The translations under genes were made by a program, and so were the position numbers. This document shows, in pieces, positions 1-5,763 of a DNA stretch of 6,099 nucleotides. The notes beneath the pieces were generated by a model. The model saw only the letters and a list, made by a program, of their open reading frames with translations. It was not told the DNA's origin and searched no databases. The first letter of the stretch is position 1. Every line of letters begins with the position of its first letter. The stretch lies in contig JAGXAV010000145.1 of assembly GCA_018971455.1 (NCBI GenBank), positions 1 to 6,099 on the forward strand, in the 5' to 3' direction. This stretch comes from Rhodospirillales bacterium. Its GTDB lineage: Bacteria > Pseudomonadota > Alphaproteobacteria > Acetobacterales > Acetobacteraceae.

Positions 1-570
1 CACCGCCGGGTCGGGGTCGGTCAGCCGGCGCAGGTAGCTGGCCAGCAGGTCGCCGCGCTCGGCTTGCGGCAGGAAGCCGGCGAATTGCGCATGGGCATCG
101 GGGAACACCGCCGCCATGCCGTGCAGAAACCAGTCGAGCTCCTGCGGCCGGCCGAGGAACACGCCGCGCAGCACGCAGGCCGCCACCCGCTCCGGGTGCG
201 CCTGCGCGTAGGCCAGGGCGAGCGTGGAGCCCCAGGAGCCGCCGAACAGCAGCCAGCGCTCGATGCCGAGATGGCGGCGCAGCGCCTCGATGTCGCCGAC
301 CAGGGCCGGGGTGGTGTTGCCGGCGAGTTCGCCCATCGGCCGCGAGCGCCCGGCGCCGCGCTGGTCGAAGATCACCACGCGCCAGTGCAGCGGATCGAAG
401 AAGCGGCGATGGACCACCCCGGCGCCGGCGCCCGGCCCGCCATGCAGGAACAGCACCGGCACGCCATGCGGATTGCCGACCTGCTCCCAATACATCACAT
501 GGGTGGCGTCGAGCGGCAGGTAGCCGGTCTCGAACGGTCCGATCTCGGGAAACAGGTCACCGCGTGGCAT
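1..570 (-). CDS. pip: Proline iminopeptidase (alpha/beta hydrolase, peptidase family S33), N-terminal part, cut by the window edge
   Basis: This is a cytoplasmic serine peptidase that releases N-terminal proline from peptides. The 190 residues present show the family hallmarks in order. They are an N-terminal strand region with GYLPLDATHVMYWEQVGNP, the oxyanion motif HGGPG (residues 43-47), DQRGAGRS (69-76), and the nucleophile elbow GGSWGS with catalytic Ser112. These are followed by the cap-domain entry LRGVFLGRPQELDW. Family members are usually about 310-320 residues, so the catalytic Asp and His lie beyond base 1. The ATG at 570 gives the usual short leader MPRGDLFPEIGPFETG. The gene is divergent from the DUF423 gene across 54 bp. 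The HGGPG, DQRG and GGSWG combination separates it from other alpha/beta hydrolases, so the family call is firm. Exact substrate preference cannot be judged from half the protein. Confidence 0.92.
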   Translation of the reverse strand, partial: MPRGDLFPEIGPFETGYLPLDATHVMYWEQVGNPHGVPVLFLHGGPGAGAGVVHRRFFDPLHWRVVIFDQRGAGRSRPMGELAGNTTPALVGDIEALRRHLGIERWLLFGGSWGSTLALAYAQAHPERVAACVLRGVFLGRPQELDWFLHGMAAVFPDAHAQFAGFLPQAERGDLLASYLRRLTDPDPAV

Positions 571-624
571 TTTTCAGCTTCTATACGGCGCGCTTGCGCC
601 AGAACAGGCGGTAGGCGGAGCAGC
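571..624. promoter_or_regulatory. Divergent intergenic gap, probable promoters for pip (-) and the DUF423-rlmM pair (+)
   Basis: These 54 bases separate two divergent start codons, so both upstream signals must lie here or inside the flanking genes. The only AT-rich patch is 571-585. Read on the minus strand it contains TATAGA about 10 bases before the pip ATG, which could be a -10 element, but no convincing -35 is visible. On the plus side, GGCGGAG at 614-620, four bases before the ATG, can serve as a Shine-Dalgarno sequence. I see no clear operator. Confidence 0.3.
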
Positions 625-990
625 ATGACAAAAACCTGGATTTCCCTCGGCGCGCTGGCCGGCCTGCTCAGCGTGGCCTTCGCCGCCGCCGCCGCCCATC
701 TGCTGCCCCGGCTGCTCGATCCGGCGGGCCAGCAGATGGTCCGCGACGGCATCCAGATCCAGGGCTGGCATGCCGCCGCCCTGCTGTTCACCGGGCTGTG
801 GGCGCCGCGCGGCGGGCGCCTCGCCGACCTCGCCGGGGCGGCCTTCGCGCTCGGCACGCTGCTGTTCTGCGGCGCCGTCTATGCCCTGGCGCTGGGTGGG
901 CTGCGGCTTCCCGCCATTGCCCCCACCGGCGGCGTCCTGCTGATGATCGGCTGGGCGCTGCTCGCTCTGTCCGCCTGGCGCGCCCGGTGA
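625..990 (+). CDS. DUF423 family small integral membrane protein (YgdD-like)
   Basis: The product is a 121-residue hydrophobic protein of unknown function, probably in the inner membrane. About four membrane segments are visible, at roughly residues 5-25, 47-60, 66-90 and 97-117, with a basic AWRAR end. The signatures match DUF423: the N-terminal GALAGLLSVAFAAAAAHLL, then QGWHAAALL near 46-54, GTLLFCGAVYAL at 77-88, and P-T-G-G followed by a GW pair (residues 100-110). Length is typical of the family (about 120-130). The ATG at 625 is chosen because the conserved helix begins directly after it and GGCGGAG precedes it. The same frame is open upstream, but there it is antisense to pip. The stop overlaps the next gene's GTG start (GTGA), which suggests translational coupling. 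The function of DUF423 proteins is not established. Confidence 0.88.
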   Translation: MTKTWISLGALAGLLSVAFAAAAAHLLPRLLDPAGQQMVRDGIQIQGWHAAALLFTGLWAPRGGRLADLAGAAFALGTLLFCGAVYALALGGLRLPAIAPTGGVLLMIGWALLALSAWRAR

Positions 991-2045
991 TCGGCGCCGC
1001 CTATCTCGCCCCCGAGGGCCTGGAGGCGACGCTGGCGGAGGAGCTGCGCCGCGCCGGCGCGCCCATCGCCGCCTGGCATGGCCGCCTCGCGCTCTCGCCC
1101 GCGCCGCCCGTGGCCAGCGCCTGGGCGCTCGACACCTGGACCGCGCCGCGCGAAATCGCCGCCCCCTCGGTGAAGGCCGCCGCCGACGCGCTGCGCGCCA
1201 TGCAGCGCAACTGGCAGGCCTACAATATTGACCACCACCGCCGCGCCGCGCTGATCGCCGCCCGCCTGCCGCCGGTGAAGGCGCGCCCGCTGGTCTTTCC
1301 CGAACCGGCGCCGACCGGCCATCTCGGCGCCTGGACCCTGCTCGCGCCCGACCGGCTGCTGGCCAGCCCGACCAAGTCGAGCCCCTTCGTCAACGGCGAG
1401 TGCCGCTTCGTCGAGGATCGCGCCGGCCCGCCGAGCCGCGCCTATCTGAAGCTGTGGGAAGCTTGCACCCGCCTGGGCGACTGGCCGCGCCCCGGCCAGG
1501 AATGTCTCGACCTCGGCGCCGCCCCCGGCGGCTGGAGCTGGGCCATCGCCGCCCTCGGCGCGCGCGTGACGGCGGTGGACAAGGCCCCGCTCGACCCCAG
1601 GGTCGCCGCCATGCCCGGGGTGACGATGCGCCTTGAGAGCGCGTTTGCGCTGGCGCCGGAGCGGGTGGACTGGCTGTTCAGCGACATCATCGCCTATCCC
1701 GCCCGGCTGCACGCCATGCTGGCGCCGTGGATCGCCTCCGGCCTGGTCGGGCGCATCGTCGCCACGCTGAAATTCCAGGGCGAGACCGACCATGACGCCA
1801 CCGCCGCCTTCGCCGCCATCCCGGGCGGGCGGGTGATGCATATGTTCCATAACAAACACGAGCTGACCTTCTTCTGGACCAACCCGTCAGTAGCCGCGGC
1901 CGGGATCGACCCGGTTCGGATAGGCGAGGCCCGCGCGCCCGGCTCGCAGATTGCGAAAGACGATCTCCAGCGTGTGGGCGCTGTAGCGGGTGGGATCGTC
2001 GGCGGCGACGTGGGGGGTGAGGATCAGGTTGGGCGCGTCCCATAG
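987..2045 (+). CDS. rlmM: RlmM-like 23S rRNA cytidine 2'-O-methyltransferase (FtsJ-type), with an abnormal antisense-encoded C-terminal tail
   Basis: The predicted role is SAM-dependent ribose methylation of 23S rRNA, corresponding to C2498 in E. coli RlmM. The N-terminal ~140 residues look like the RlmM substrate-binding region (starting GAAYLAPEGLEATLAEEL). Then follow PSRAYLKLWEA, the SAM-binding motif LDLGAAPGGW (174-183), VDWLFSDII, VATLKFQGE and HNKHELTFFW. These supply the K-D-K-E catalytic tetrad of the RrmJ/FtsJ fold as K155, D233, K262 and E292. The GTG at 987 overlaps the DUF423 stop and is the only start fitting the conserved N-terminus. The recognisable protein ends near residue 300. 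As written, the frame has no stop there and adds about 53 residues that are the antisense of the convergent dehydrogenase gene. A stop in the wrong frame sits at 1891-1893, and loss of one C at 1883-1885 would give an end of TNRQ-stop. The family call is solid, but the exact rRNA target and the true C-terminus are uncertain. Confidence 0.85.
   Translation: MIGAAYLAPEGLEATLAEELRRAGAPIAAWHGRLALSPAPPVASAWALDTWTAPREIAAPSVKAAADALRAMQRNWQAYNIDHHRRAALIAARLPPVKARPLVFPEPAPTGHLGAWTLLAPDRLLASPTKSSPFVNGECRFVEDRAGPPSRAYLKLWEACTRLGDWPRPGQECLDLGAAPGGWSWAIAALGARVTAVDKAPLDPRVAAMPGVTMRLESAFALAPERVDWLFSDIIAYPARLHAMLAPWIASGLVGRIVATLKFQGETDHDATAAFAAIPGGRVMHMFHNKHELTFFWTNPSVAAAGIDPVRIGEARAPGSQIAKDDLQRVGAVAGGIVGGDVGGEDQVGRVP
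1887..2045. other. Convergent overlap: 3' end of the rlmM-like reading frame over the 3' end of the dehydrogenase gene
   Basis: For 159 bases the plus-strand methyltransferase frame and the minus-strand dehydrogenase frame are both open. The minus-strand frame here encodes conserved dehydrogenase C-terminal sequence, including the typical last residues VDPGRGY, so it is clearly the real coding strand. The plus-strand translation in this interval (SVAAAGIDPVRIGEARAPGS and onward) resembles no known methyltransferase domain. There is no room for an intergenic terminator between the genes. Confidence 0.7.
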
Positions 2046-2861
2046 CGGGTCGCCCGCCGGCAGTGGCTCGGGGCTGACCACGTCGAGCACCGCGCCGCCC
2101 AGCCTGGCCTCGCGCAGGGCGGCGGCGAGGGCGGCCTGGTCGAGCAGCGCGCCGCGGCCGACATTGACCACCCCGGCATGGCGGGGCAGCAGCGCCAGCC
2201 GCCGCGCGTCGAGCAGGTGGCGCGTGGCGTCGGTCAGCGGGCAGGCGAGCACCAGGAAATCGGCGCCCGGCAGCACCGAATCGAGCGCGTCGGCCGCCAC
2301 CATGCGGTCGAAATCCGGGTGCGGGGCGCCGCTGGCGCGCACGCCGGTGACCCGCGCGCCGAAACGCCGCGCCGCGCCGGCCGCCGCCCCGCCAAGATCG
2401 CCGGCGCCGACCACCACCACCTGACGATCGCGCAGGGTGGGCGTGAACAGGGGCCGCCAGGCGTGGGCGCGCTGGTTCCGCAGCATCGCCGGCAGGCCGC
2501 TTCCCAGCATGAGCAGCGCCATGGCGACGTATTCGCCGACCTTGGCGCCATGTGCGCCGCGATTGTTGAGCAGTGCCGCCCCGGCCGGCAGCCAGTCCAG
2601 CGGCAGCAGCCGGTCCACCCCGGCGGCGGTGCAGAAGATCAGCCGCAGATGGGGTGCTGCGAGCGGCCGGTGGGCGGCGAGGGTCGCCGGCCCGGCGATC
2701 AGCATCTCCGCCGATTGCAGGGCGGCGGCCAGGGCTCCCGGGTCGTCGCCGAAGCTCACCGCGTGCGCCGGCTCGCCGGCCAGCTCGGCCGCCTGCGCCC
2801 ATTGCGCCGGGGTGATGGCGAAGTGCGGGTCGTGGGCGTCGTTCTGGACGTGGATGCGCAT
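1887..2861 (-). CDS. D-2-hydroxyacid dehydrogenase, NAD(P)-dependent (glyoxylate/hydroxypyruvate reductase-like)
   Basis: This is a 324-residue cytoplasmic oxidoreductase of the D-isomer-specific 2-hydroxyacid dehydrogenase family, which reduces 2-keto acids to D-2-hydroxy acids. NNRGAHGAKVGEYVAMALL (99-117) is the family's interdomain signature. The Rossmann loop is G-A-G-D-L-G (152-157). The catalytic triad is visible as R236 in VNVGRGALLD, E265 in DVVSPEPLP and H284 in LTPHVA. Strand beta-2 ends in R175 (VTGVR) instead of the Asp typical of NAD enzymes, which hints at NADP(H) preference, as in GhrA-type reductases. The C-terminus FRNLRAGRAGL...VDPGRGY is complete. The start at 2861 lies 2 bases after the upstream methyltransferase stop, so this is the third gene of the minus-strand operon. 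The substrate cannot be assigned from sequence. Confidence 0.92.
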   Translation of the reverse strand: MRIHVQNDAHDPHFAITPAQWAQAAELAGEPAHAVSFGDDPGALAAALQSAEMLIAGPATLAAHRPLAAPHLRLIFCTAAGVDRLLPLDWLPAGAALLNNRGAHGAKVGEYVAMALLMLGSGLPAMLRNQRAHAWRPLFTPTLRDRQVVVVGAGDLGGAAAGAARRFGARVTGVRASGAPHPDFDRMVAADALDSVLPGADFLVLACPLTDATRHLLDARRLALLPRHAGVVNVGRGALLDQAALAAALREARLGGAVLDVVSPEPLPAGDPLWDAPNLILTPHVAADDPTRYSAHTLEIVFRNLRAGRAGLAYPNRVDPGRGY

Positions 2862-2863
2862 GG

Positions 2864-3577
2864 TCAGCCGGTGAGCTCGTGCAGCAGCACGGCCGCCGCC
2901 TGCGCCACGTTCAGGCTCTGCACCCGGCCGCTTCCGGCAATGCGCACCTCGCGCCGGCAGGCCGCCAGCACGGCCGGCGAGACGCCGGTCTCCTCGTTGC
3001 CGAGCACCAGTGCCACCGGACGGTCGCGCGGCAGATCGGCGAGCGGGGCGGCCGCGCGCCCCAGGGAGGCGGCGACGCTGCGGTAATGCGGCTCCAGCCA
3101 GCCCAGCGCGCGCGGCAGGTCGCGGGTGCGGTAGAGATCGAGGAACTCCAGCCCGCCCTCGGCGGTGCGGTAGGCGGCGTCGGACGGCATGGCGTGGCCG
3201 AGGCCCTCGCCGAGCAGCAGCGCCTTGACGCCGAAGAACGCCGCCGAGCGGGCGATGGCGCCGAGATTATGCGGGTTGCCGATGCCGTCCAGCACCAGCA
3301 GCAGCTTGCAGCGGGGCAGCGCCGCCAGGTCGAGAATGGCCGGCACGCGCGGCTTGGCCGCGACCACAACGCCGCCGTGATGAGTGGTGCCGGCGATGGT
3401 CGCCAGCTCCTCGGCCTCGACCATGCGGTAGGGCTTCTTCGCCGCCGCCAGCACGGCGCACCACTCACCGACCAGCGGCCGCTGCGCCGGCACGTAGAAC
3501 AGCCGCAGCACCTCGGCCGGCCGCCGCGCGAAGACGGCGGCGACCGCGTTGGCGCCGCAGATGGTGTCATGCTTCAT
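2864..3577 (-). CDS. SpoU/TrmH family RNA 2'-O-ribose methyltransferase, YfiF-like
   Basis: The product is a 237-residue SPOUT-class enzyme predicted to methylate a ribose 2'-OH in rRNA or tRNA using SAM. An N-terminal substrate-binding domain (ICGANAVAAVFARRPAEVLR, about 1-75) ends in GTTHHGGVV. The trefoil-knot catalytic domain follows, with motif 1 NPHNLGAIARSA (101-112, with N104 and R110), AAYRTAEGGLEF, motif 2 LVLGNEETGVS (191-200) and motif 3 SGRVQSLNVAQAAAVLLHE (216-234). From my memory of E. coli YfiF, the THHGGV, FGVK and RTAEGG elements resemble it more than they resemble RlmB, but this was not aligned. The start at 3577 overlaps the copper chaperone stop as ATGA, implying translational coupling. 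The dehydrogenase follows after 2 bases. The target nucleotide is unknown. Confidence 0.9.
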   Translation of the reverse strand: MKHDTICGANAVAAVFARRPAEVLRLFYVPAQRPLVGEWCAVLAAAKKPYRMVEAEELATIAGTTHHGGVVVAAKPRVPAILDLAALPRCKLLLVLDGIGNPHNLGAIARSAAFFGVKALLLGEGLGHAMPSDAAYRTAEGGLEFLDLYRTRDLPRALGWLEPHYRSVAASLGRAAAPLADLPRDRPVALVLGNEETGVSPAVLAACRREVRIAGSGRVQSLNVAQAAAVLLHELTG

Positions 3578-4122
3578 GGCTTGTGGGTGCCGCCCATATC
3601 CATGCCTCCCATGCCCGGCATGCTCGGCATGGCGCCGCCCTTCATGTCCATGCCGCCCATGCCGCTGGCGCCGGCGGACTCGACGGTGACGGTCACCTGC
3701 ATCGTGCCGGCGTGCCGGAAGGTCAGGCTGAGCGGGAAATGCTCGCCCCTGGTGAGGCCGTGGCGCAGGCCGGTCAGCATGATGTGATAACCGCCCGGGC
3801 CGAAGGCGAGCGTCTGGCCCGCCGCCACCGGCAGGCCGTCCGGCAGCGTGCGCATGCGCATGATGTCGCCGTCGCGCACCGTCTCGTGCAGTTCGGCGGC
3901 CTGGGCGAGCGGGGTGGCGGCGGCGATCAGCCGGTCCGCCGTGGTTCCGCCCCGGATGGTCAGATAGACCGCGGCGGTCGGCGCGCCGGGAATGGTGGCG
4001 CGCGCCCAGGCCTGCGGCACGGCGGGCGCCCCGGCGATGGCTGGCGCCGGCGTTTGGGCGAGCGTCGGGGCGGGTGCGGCGGCGGCGAGCAGGGCGGCGG
4101 GCAGCAGGAAGCGGAACCGCAT
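3574..4122 (-). CDS. Periplasmic copper chaperone PCu(A)C with a methionine-rich C-terminal tail
   Basis: The product is a 182-residue exported protein. Residues 1-22 form a signal peptide (basic MRFR, a hydrophobic Leu/Ala core, and a likely cut after TLA before Q23). The mature cupredoxin-like domain matches PCu(A)C/DUF461, with AWARATIPGAPTAAVYLTI, then ELHETVRDGDIMRM and PGGYHIMLTGL. The copper ligands are H79, M90, H113 and M115. The spacing is H-X10-M-X22-H-X-M, one residue longer in the second gap than the usual X21. Family members deliver Cu(I) to the CuA site of cytochrome oxidase. The tail (about 153-182) holds eight Met and one His and contains GMGGMDM twice, a likely extra Cu(I)-binding region. 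A GGAGAG ribosome site precedes the ATG. It is the first gene of the operon. No SCO1, CtaG or oxidase gene is adjacent in this window. Confidence 0.93.
   Translation of the reverse strand: MRFRFLLPAALLAAAAPAPTLAQTPAPAIAGAPAVPQAWARATIPGAPTAAVYLTIRGGTTADRLIAAATPLAQAAELHETVRDGDIMRMRTLPDGLPVAAGQTLAFGPGGYHIMLTGLRHGLTRGEHFPLSLTFRHAGTMQVTVTVESAGASGMGGMDMKGGAMPSMPGMGGMDMGGTHKP
3595..3663 (-). repeat. Imperfect duplication encoding GMGGMDM twice in the copper chaperone tail
   Basis: Two 21-base units, at 3595-3615 and 3643-3663, match at 19 of 21 positions and start 48 bases (16 codons) apart. Both encode the heptapeptide GMGGMDM on the minus strand (residues 154-160 and 170-176). The segment between them adds three more Met residues. 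The two mismatches are third-position (silent) changes, consistent with a duplication kept for its Met-rich product. This is coding sequence, not an independent repeat element. Confidence 0.75.
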
Positions 4123-4183
4123 GACGGCACTCTCCGGGCAGGGACAATGAGGGCGGGCGCCGTTCTGCCCTATGCTGGGCCGG
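4123..4183. promoter_or_regulatory. Divergent intergenic gap with promoters for the copper chaperone operon (-) and the RluA-type gene (+)
   Basis: Sixty-one bases separate the two start codons. The sequence is GC-rich except around 4169-4176. On the plus strand TATGCT (4171-4176) sits seven bases before the ATG at 4184. If it is a -10 element, the pseudouridine synthase message would be nearly leaderless. I see no matching -35 at normal spacing, and no CueR- or CsoR-type palindrome that would indicate copper control of the chaperone operon. Confidence 0.3.
4130..4135 (-). promoter_or_regulatory. Ribosome binding site GGAGAG of the copper chaperone gene
   Basis: GGAGAG on the minus strand lies seven bases before the ATG at 4122. 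This is the best-placed Shine-Dalgarno match in the window and fixes that start, in agreement with the signal peptide beginning at the same codon. Confidence 0.65.
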
Positions 4184-4827
4184 ATGGACATACCGATCCT
4201 CTTCCGCGATGCGCGCTTCGTCGTGCTCGACAAGCCGGCCGGGCTCAAGGTGCATCCCGGGCCGGGCGGCGGGCCGAGCGTCGAGGCGTGCTTTCCCGCC
4301 CTGTCGCGCCGGCGCGACGGGCCGTGGCTCGTCCATCGGCTGGACGCCGACACCGCCGGCTGCCTGGTCGTCGCCCTGCGCCGGGCCGCCCTGCTGGCCG
4401 CGCAGGCGGAGTTCGCCGCCGGGCGGGCGGAAAAGGTCTACTGGGCGGTGGTGCGCGGCCGGCCGCCGGGCGAGGCGGGGACCATCACCCTGCCGCTGCG
4501 CAAGCAGAGCGAGGCGCGCGGCTGGCGCATGCTCGCCGGGCCGGGCGGGCAGGCGGCGGTGACCGAATGGCGGCTGCGCGGCGCGGCGGCGGGGCTCGCC
4601 TGGCTCGAAGTGCGGCCGCGCACCGGGCGCACCCATCAGGTGCGCGCCCATTGCGCATCCATCGGCTGTCCGCTGCTGGGCGATGCGGTGTATGGCGACG
4701 GCAGCGGGCCGCTGCATCTGCTGGCGCGATCCATCCGCCTCAGGCTGGAGCCGGAGCCGGCCGCCACCGCCCCGCCGCCGGCCCATCTGCGCGCCGCGCT
4801 GGCCGTGGGCGGCTGGTCAGCCGATGA
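4184..4827 (+). CDS. RluA family pseudouridine synthase; no in-frame stop at the expected end (possible frameshift)
   Basis: This enzyme is predicted to isomerise uridine to pseudouridine in rRNA or tRNA. Starting at 4184 the protein reads IPILFRDARFVVLDKPAGLKVHPGP. Next come the catalytic motif HRLDADTAGCLVV with Asp54, the conserved RTGRTHQVRAH (146-156), LLGDAVYG (164-171) and the end region LHLLARSIRLRL...PPPAHLRAALAVGGW (to residue 211). An S4 domain is absent, as in the short (~210-220 residue) RluA-type proteins. As given, this frame has no stop at its natural end and stays open to base 6099 in antisense to the glycosyltransferase and rfbD. I placed the end at 4827, where a TGA lies in the wrong frame; one extra base around 4813-4824 would bring it into frame. 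An in-frame ATG at 4172 is an alternative start. The RNA target is unknown. Confidence 0.82.
4817..4827. other. Convergent gene junction with interleaved stop codons
   Basis: The glycosyltransferase stop (TGA read from 4819 to 4817) is followed on the plus strand by TGA at 4825-4827. That plus-strand stop is one frame away from the pseudouridine synthase. The layout closely resembles 1887-1893, where a minus-strand stop is followed one base later by a plus-strand TAG that is also out of frame for its gene. No hairpin terminator fits between the genes. Confidence 0.6.
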
Positions 4828-5755
4828 CGAACCAGAGCCAGAACAGCGCCGTCTCCTGCCAGGTCTGGCGGCGCAGGCCGGGCAGGCGCAGCACCGTGAG
4901 GCGGCCGGCCATGCCACCCTTCAGCGCCCGGTCCAGCGCGGCGACCTGGCGCGCCGCGCCCGGCGAGAGCAGATGCGGCTGCGCGGCCAGGGCGGCGACG
5001 TGCTGGCGCAGCACGTTCATGAACACCGAGGGGCCGCGCCCGATGGCCGCCCAGGCCCGGCGCACCTTGGAGCGCGGCGCGCCGACCAGATTGGCCTTGT
5101 GCTGGCGGTACTGCACCACCGCCTCCGCGTCGCAGACCATCCGCCCGCCGCGCGCGGTGACCACCAGGTAGCACCACCAATCGTGCAGCGTCGCCGGCGG
5201 GGCCTCGCTGTCGGCGACCAGCCGGGCGGCGGCGGCGTTCATCATGATGGTGCAGCCGGTGGTGACGTTCTGCGCGAGGGCGGCGGGGAACGCCACCGGT
5301 CGGTCGAGCGGGTGGGACAGGCCGAGCGGGCGCAGTGCGGCGTCCACCAGCATCTGGCGGGCGCAGTAGAGCGCGGGCTCGCTCGTCGGCATGTCGCCCA
5401 GGGCCGCGGCGCCGCGGGCGAGTTTTTCGGGAAGCCAGACATCGTCCTGGTCGGCGAAGGCGACCAGCTCGGCCGGGCCGAGTTCGGGTGCTGCGGCACG
5501 CAGCAGGGCGAGGAAGCTGCCGGTGGCGCGCATGCGCCCAGCCGGCTGCGCCAGCTCGACGCAGCGCTGAGGGCCGAGGCGGGCCGCGAAATCCTCCATC
5601 AGCGCCCGGGTGGCATCCTGCGAGCCGTCGTCGCGCCACAGCAGCCGCCAGTTGGCGTGGCTCTGCGCCAGCAGGCTGTCGAGCTGCTCGGCGAGGAAGC
5701 GGGCACCGTTATAGGTCGAGAGCAGGATGGTGACGCGGGGCTCGGCTTGCGCCAT
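4817..5755 (-). CDS. Glycosyltransferase family 2 (GT-A fold), likely for rhamnose-containing surface polysaccharide
   Basis: The product is a 312-residue cytoplasmic or membrane-associated inverting glycosyltransferase that moves a sugar from a nucleotide donor to a lipid-linked or polysaccharide acceptor. Family 2 landmarks are RVTILLSTYNGARFLAEQLDSL at the N-terminus, WRDDGSQD (DDGS 42-45) and the metal-binding FADQDDVWLPEKL (DQDD 102-105). TTGCTIMMN (165-173), HDWW with probable base D192 and YRQHKANLVG (216-225) follow. The C-terminus ends in a hydrophobic ALFWLWFVIG patch. The ATG at 5755 is chosen because MAQAEPRVTILLSTYN begins the domain directly. The frame continues upstream, but that part lies inside rfbD. 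It starts 8 bases after rfbD, so the two genes are probably cotranscribed. Rhamnose transfer is an inference from this neighbour only. Confidence 0.9.
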   Translation of the reverse strand: MAQAEPRVTILLSTYNGARFLAEQLDSLLAQSHANWRLLWRDDGSQDATRALMEDFAARLGPQRCVELAQPAGRMRATGSFLALLRAAAPELGPAELVAFADQDDVWLPEKLARGAAALGDMPTSEPALYCARQMLVDAALRPLGLSHPLDRPVAFPAALAQNVTTGCTIMMNAAAARLVADSEAPPATLHDWWCYLVVTARGGRMVCDAEAVVQYRQHKANLVGAPRSKVRRAWAAIGRGPSVFMNVLRQHVAALAAQPHLLSPGAARQVAALDRALKGGMAGRLTVLRLPGLRRQTWQETALFWLWFVIG

Positions 5756-5763
5756 GGGCGCGG

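Noticed and set aside
587..600. Small perfect inverted repeat (5-bp stem GGCGC, 4-base loop) between pip and the DUF423 gene
   Set aside because: Such short GC hairpins are expected by chance in this composition. It has no T-run and lies at gene starts, so it is not a terminator, and no operator function can be supported.
64..990. A 308-codon plus-strand open frame containing the DUF423 gene
   Set aside because: Residues before the Met at 625 are antisense to the conserved proline iminopeptidase. Only the last 121 residues match a family.
879..1859. A 326-codon minus-strand frame over the rlmM-like gene
   Set aside because: It is the antisense shadow of a clear methyltransferase, with Gly/Arg-rich low-complexity translation.
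1687..2802. A 371-codon minus-strand frame overlapping the dehydrogenase
   Set aside because: It is Arg/Ala/Gly-rich with no motif, and is the out-of-frame shadow of the dehydrogenase.
2864..4786. A 640-codon minus-strand open frame that could look like a large fusion protein ending in the TrmH-type methyltransferase
   Set aside because: Upstream of 3577 the frame runs out of frame through the copper chaperone and antisense to the RluA-type gene, giving low-complexity Arg/Ala/Gly sequence. The ATG at 3577 starts the conserved domain.
3583..4827. A 414-codon plus-strand frame spanning the copper chaperone and the RluA-type gene
   Set aside because: It is antisense to one real gene and out of frame with the other, with no recognisable domain. 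Its His/Ala-rich start is the antisense of the Met-rich tail.
4740..5639. A 299-codon minus-strand frame over the glycosyltransferase
   Set aside because: It is the out-of-frame shadow of the glycosyltransferase, Arg/Ala/Pro-rich without motifs.
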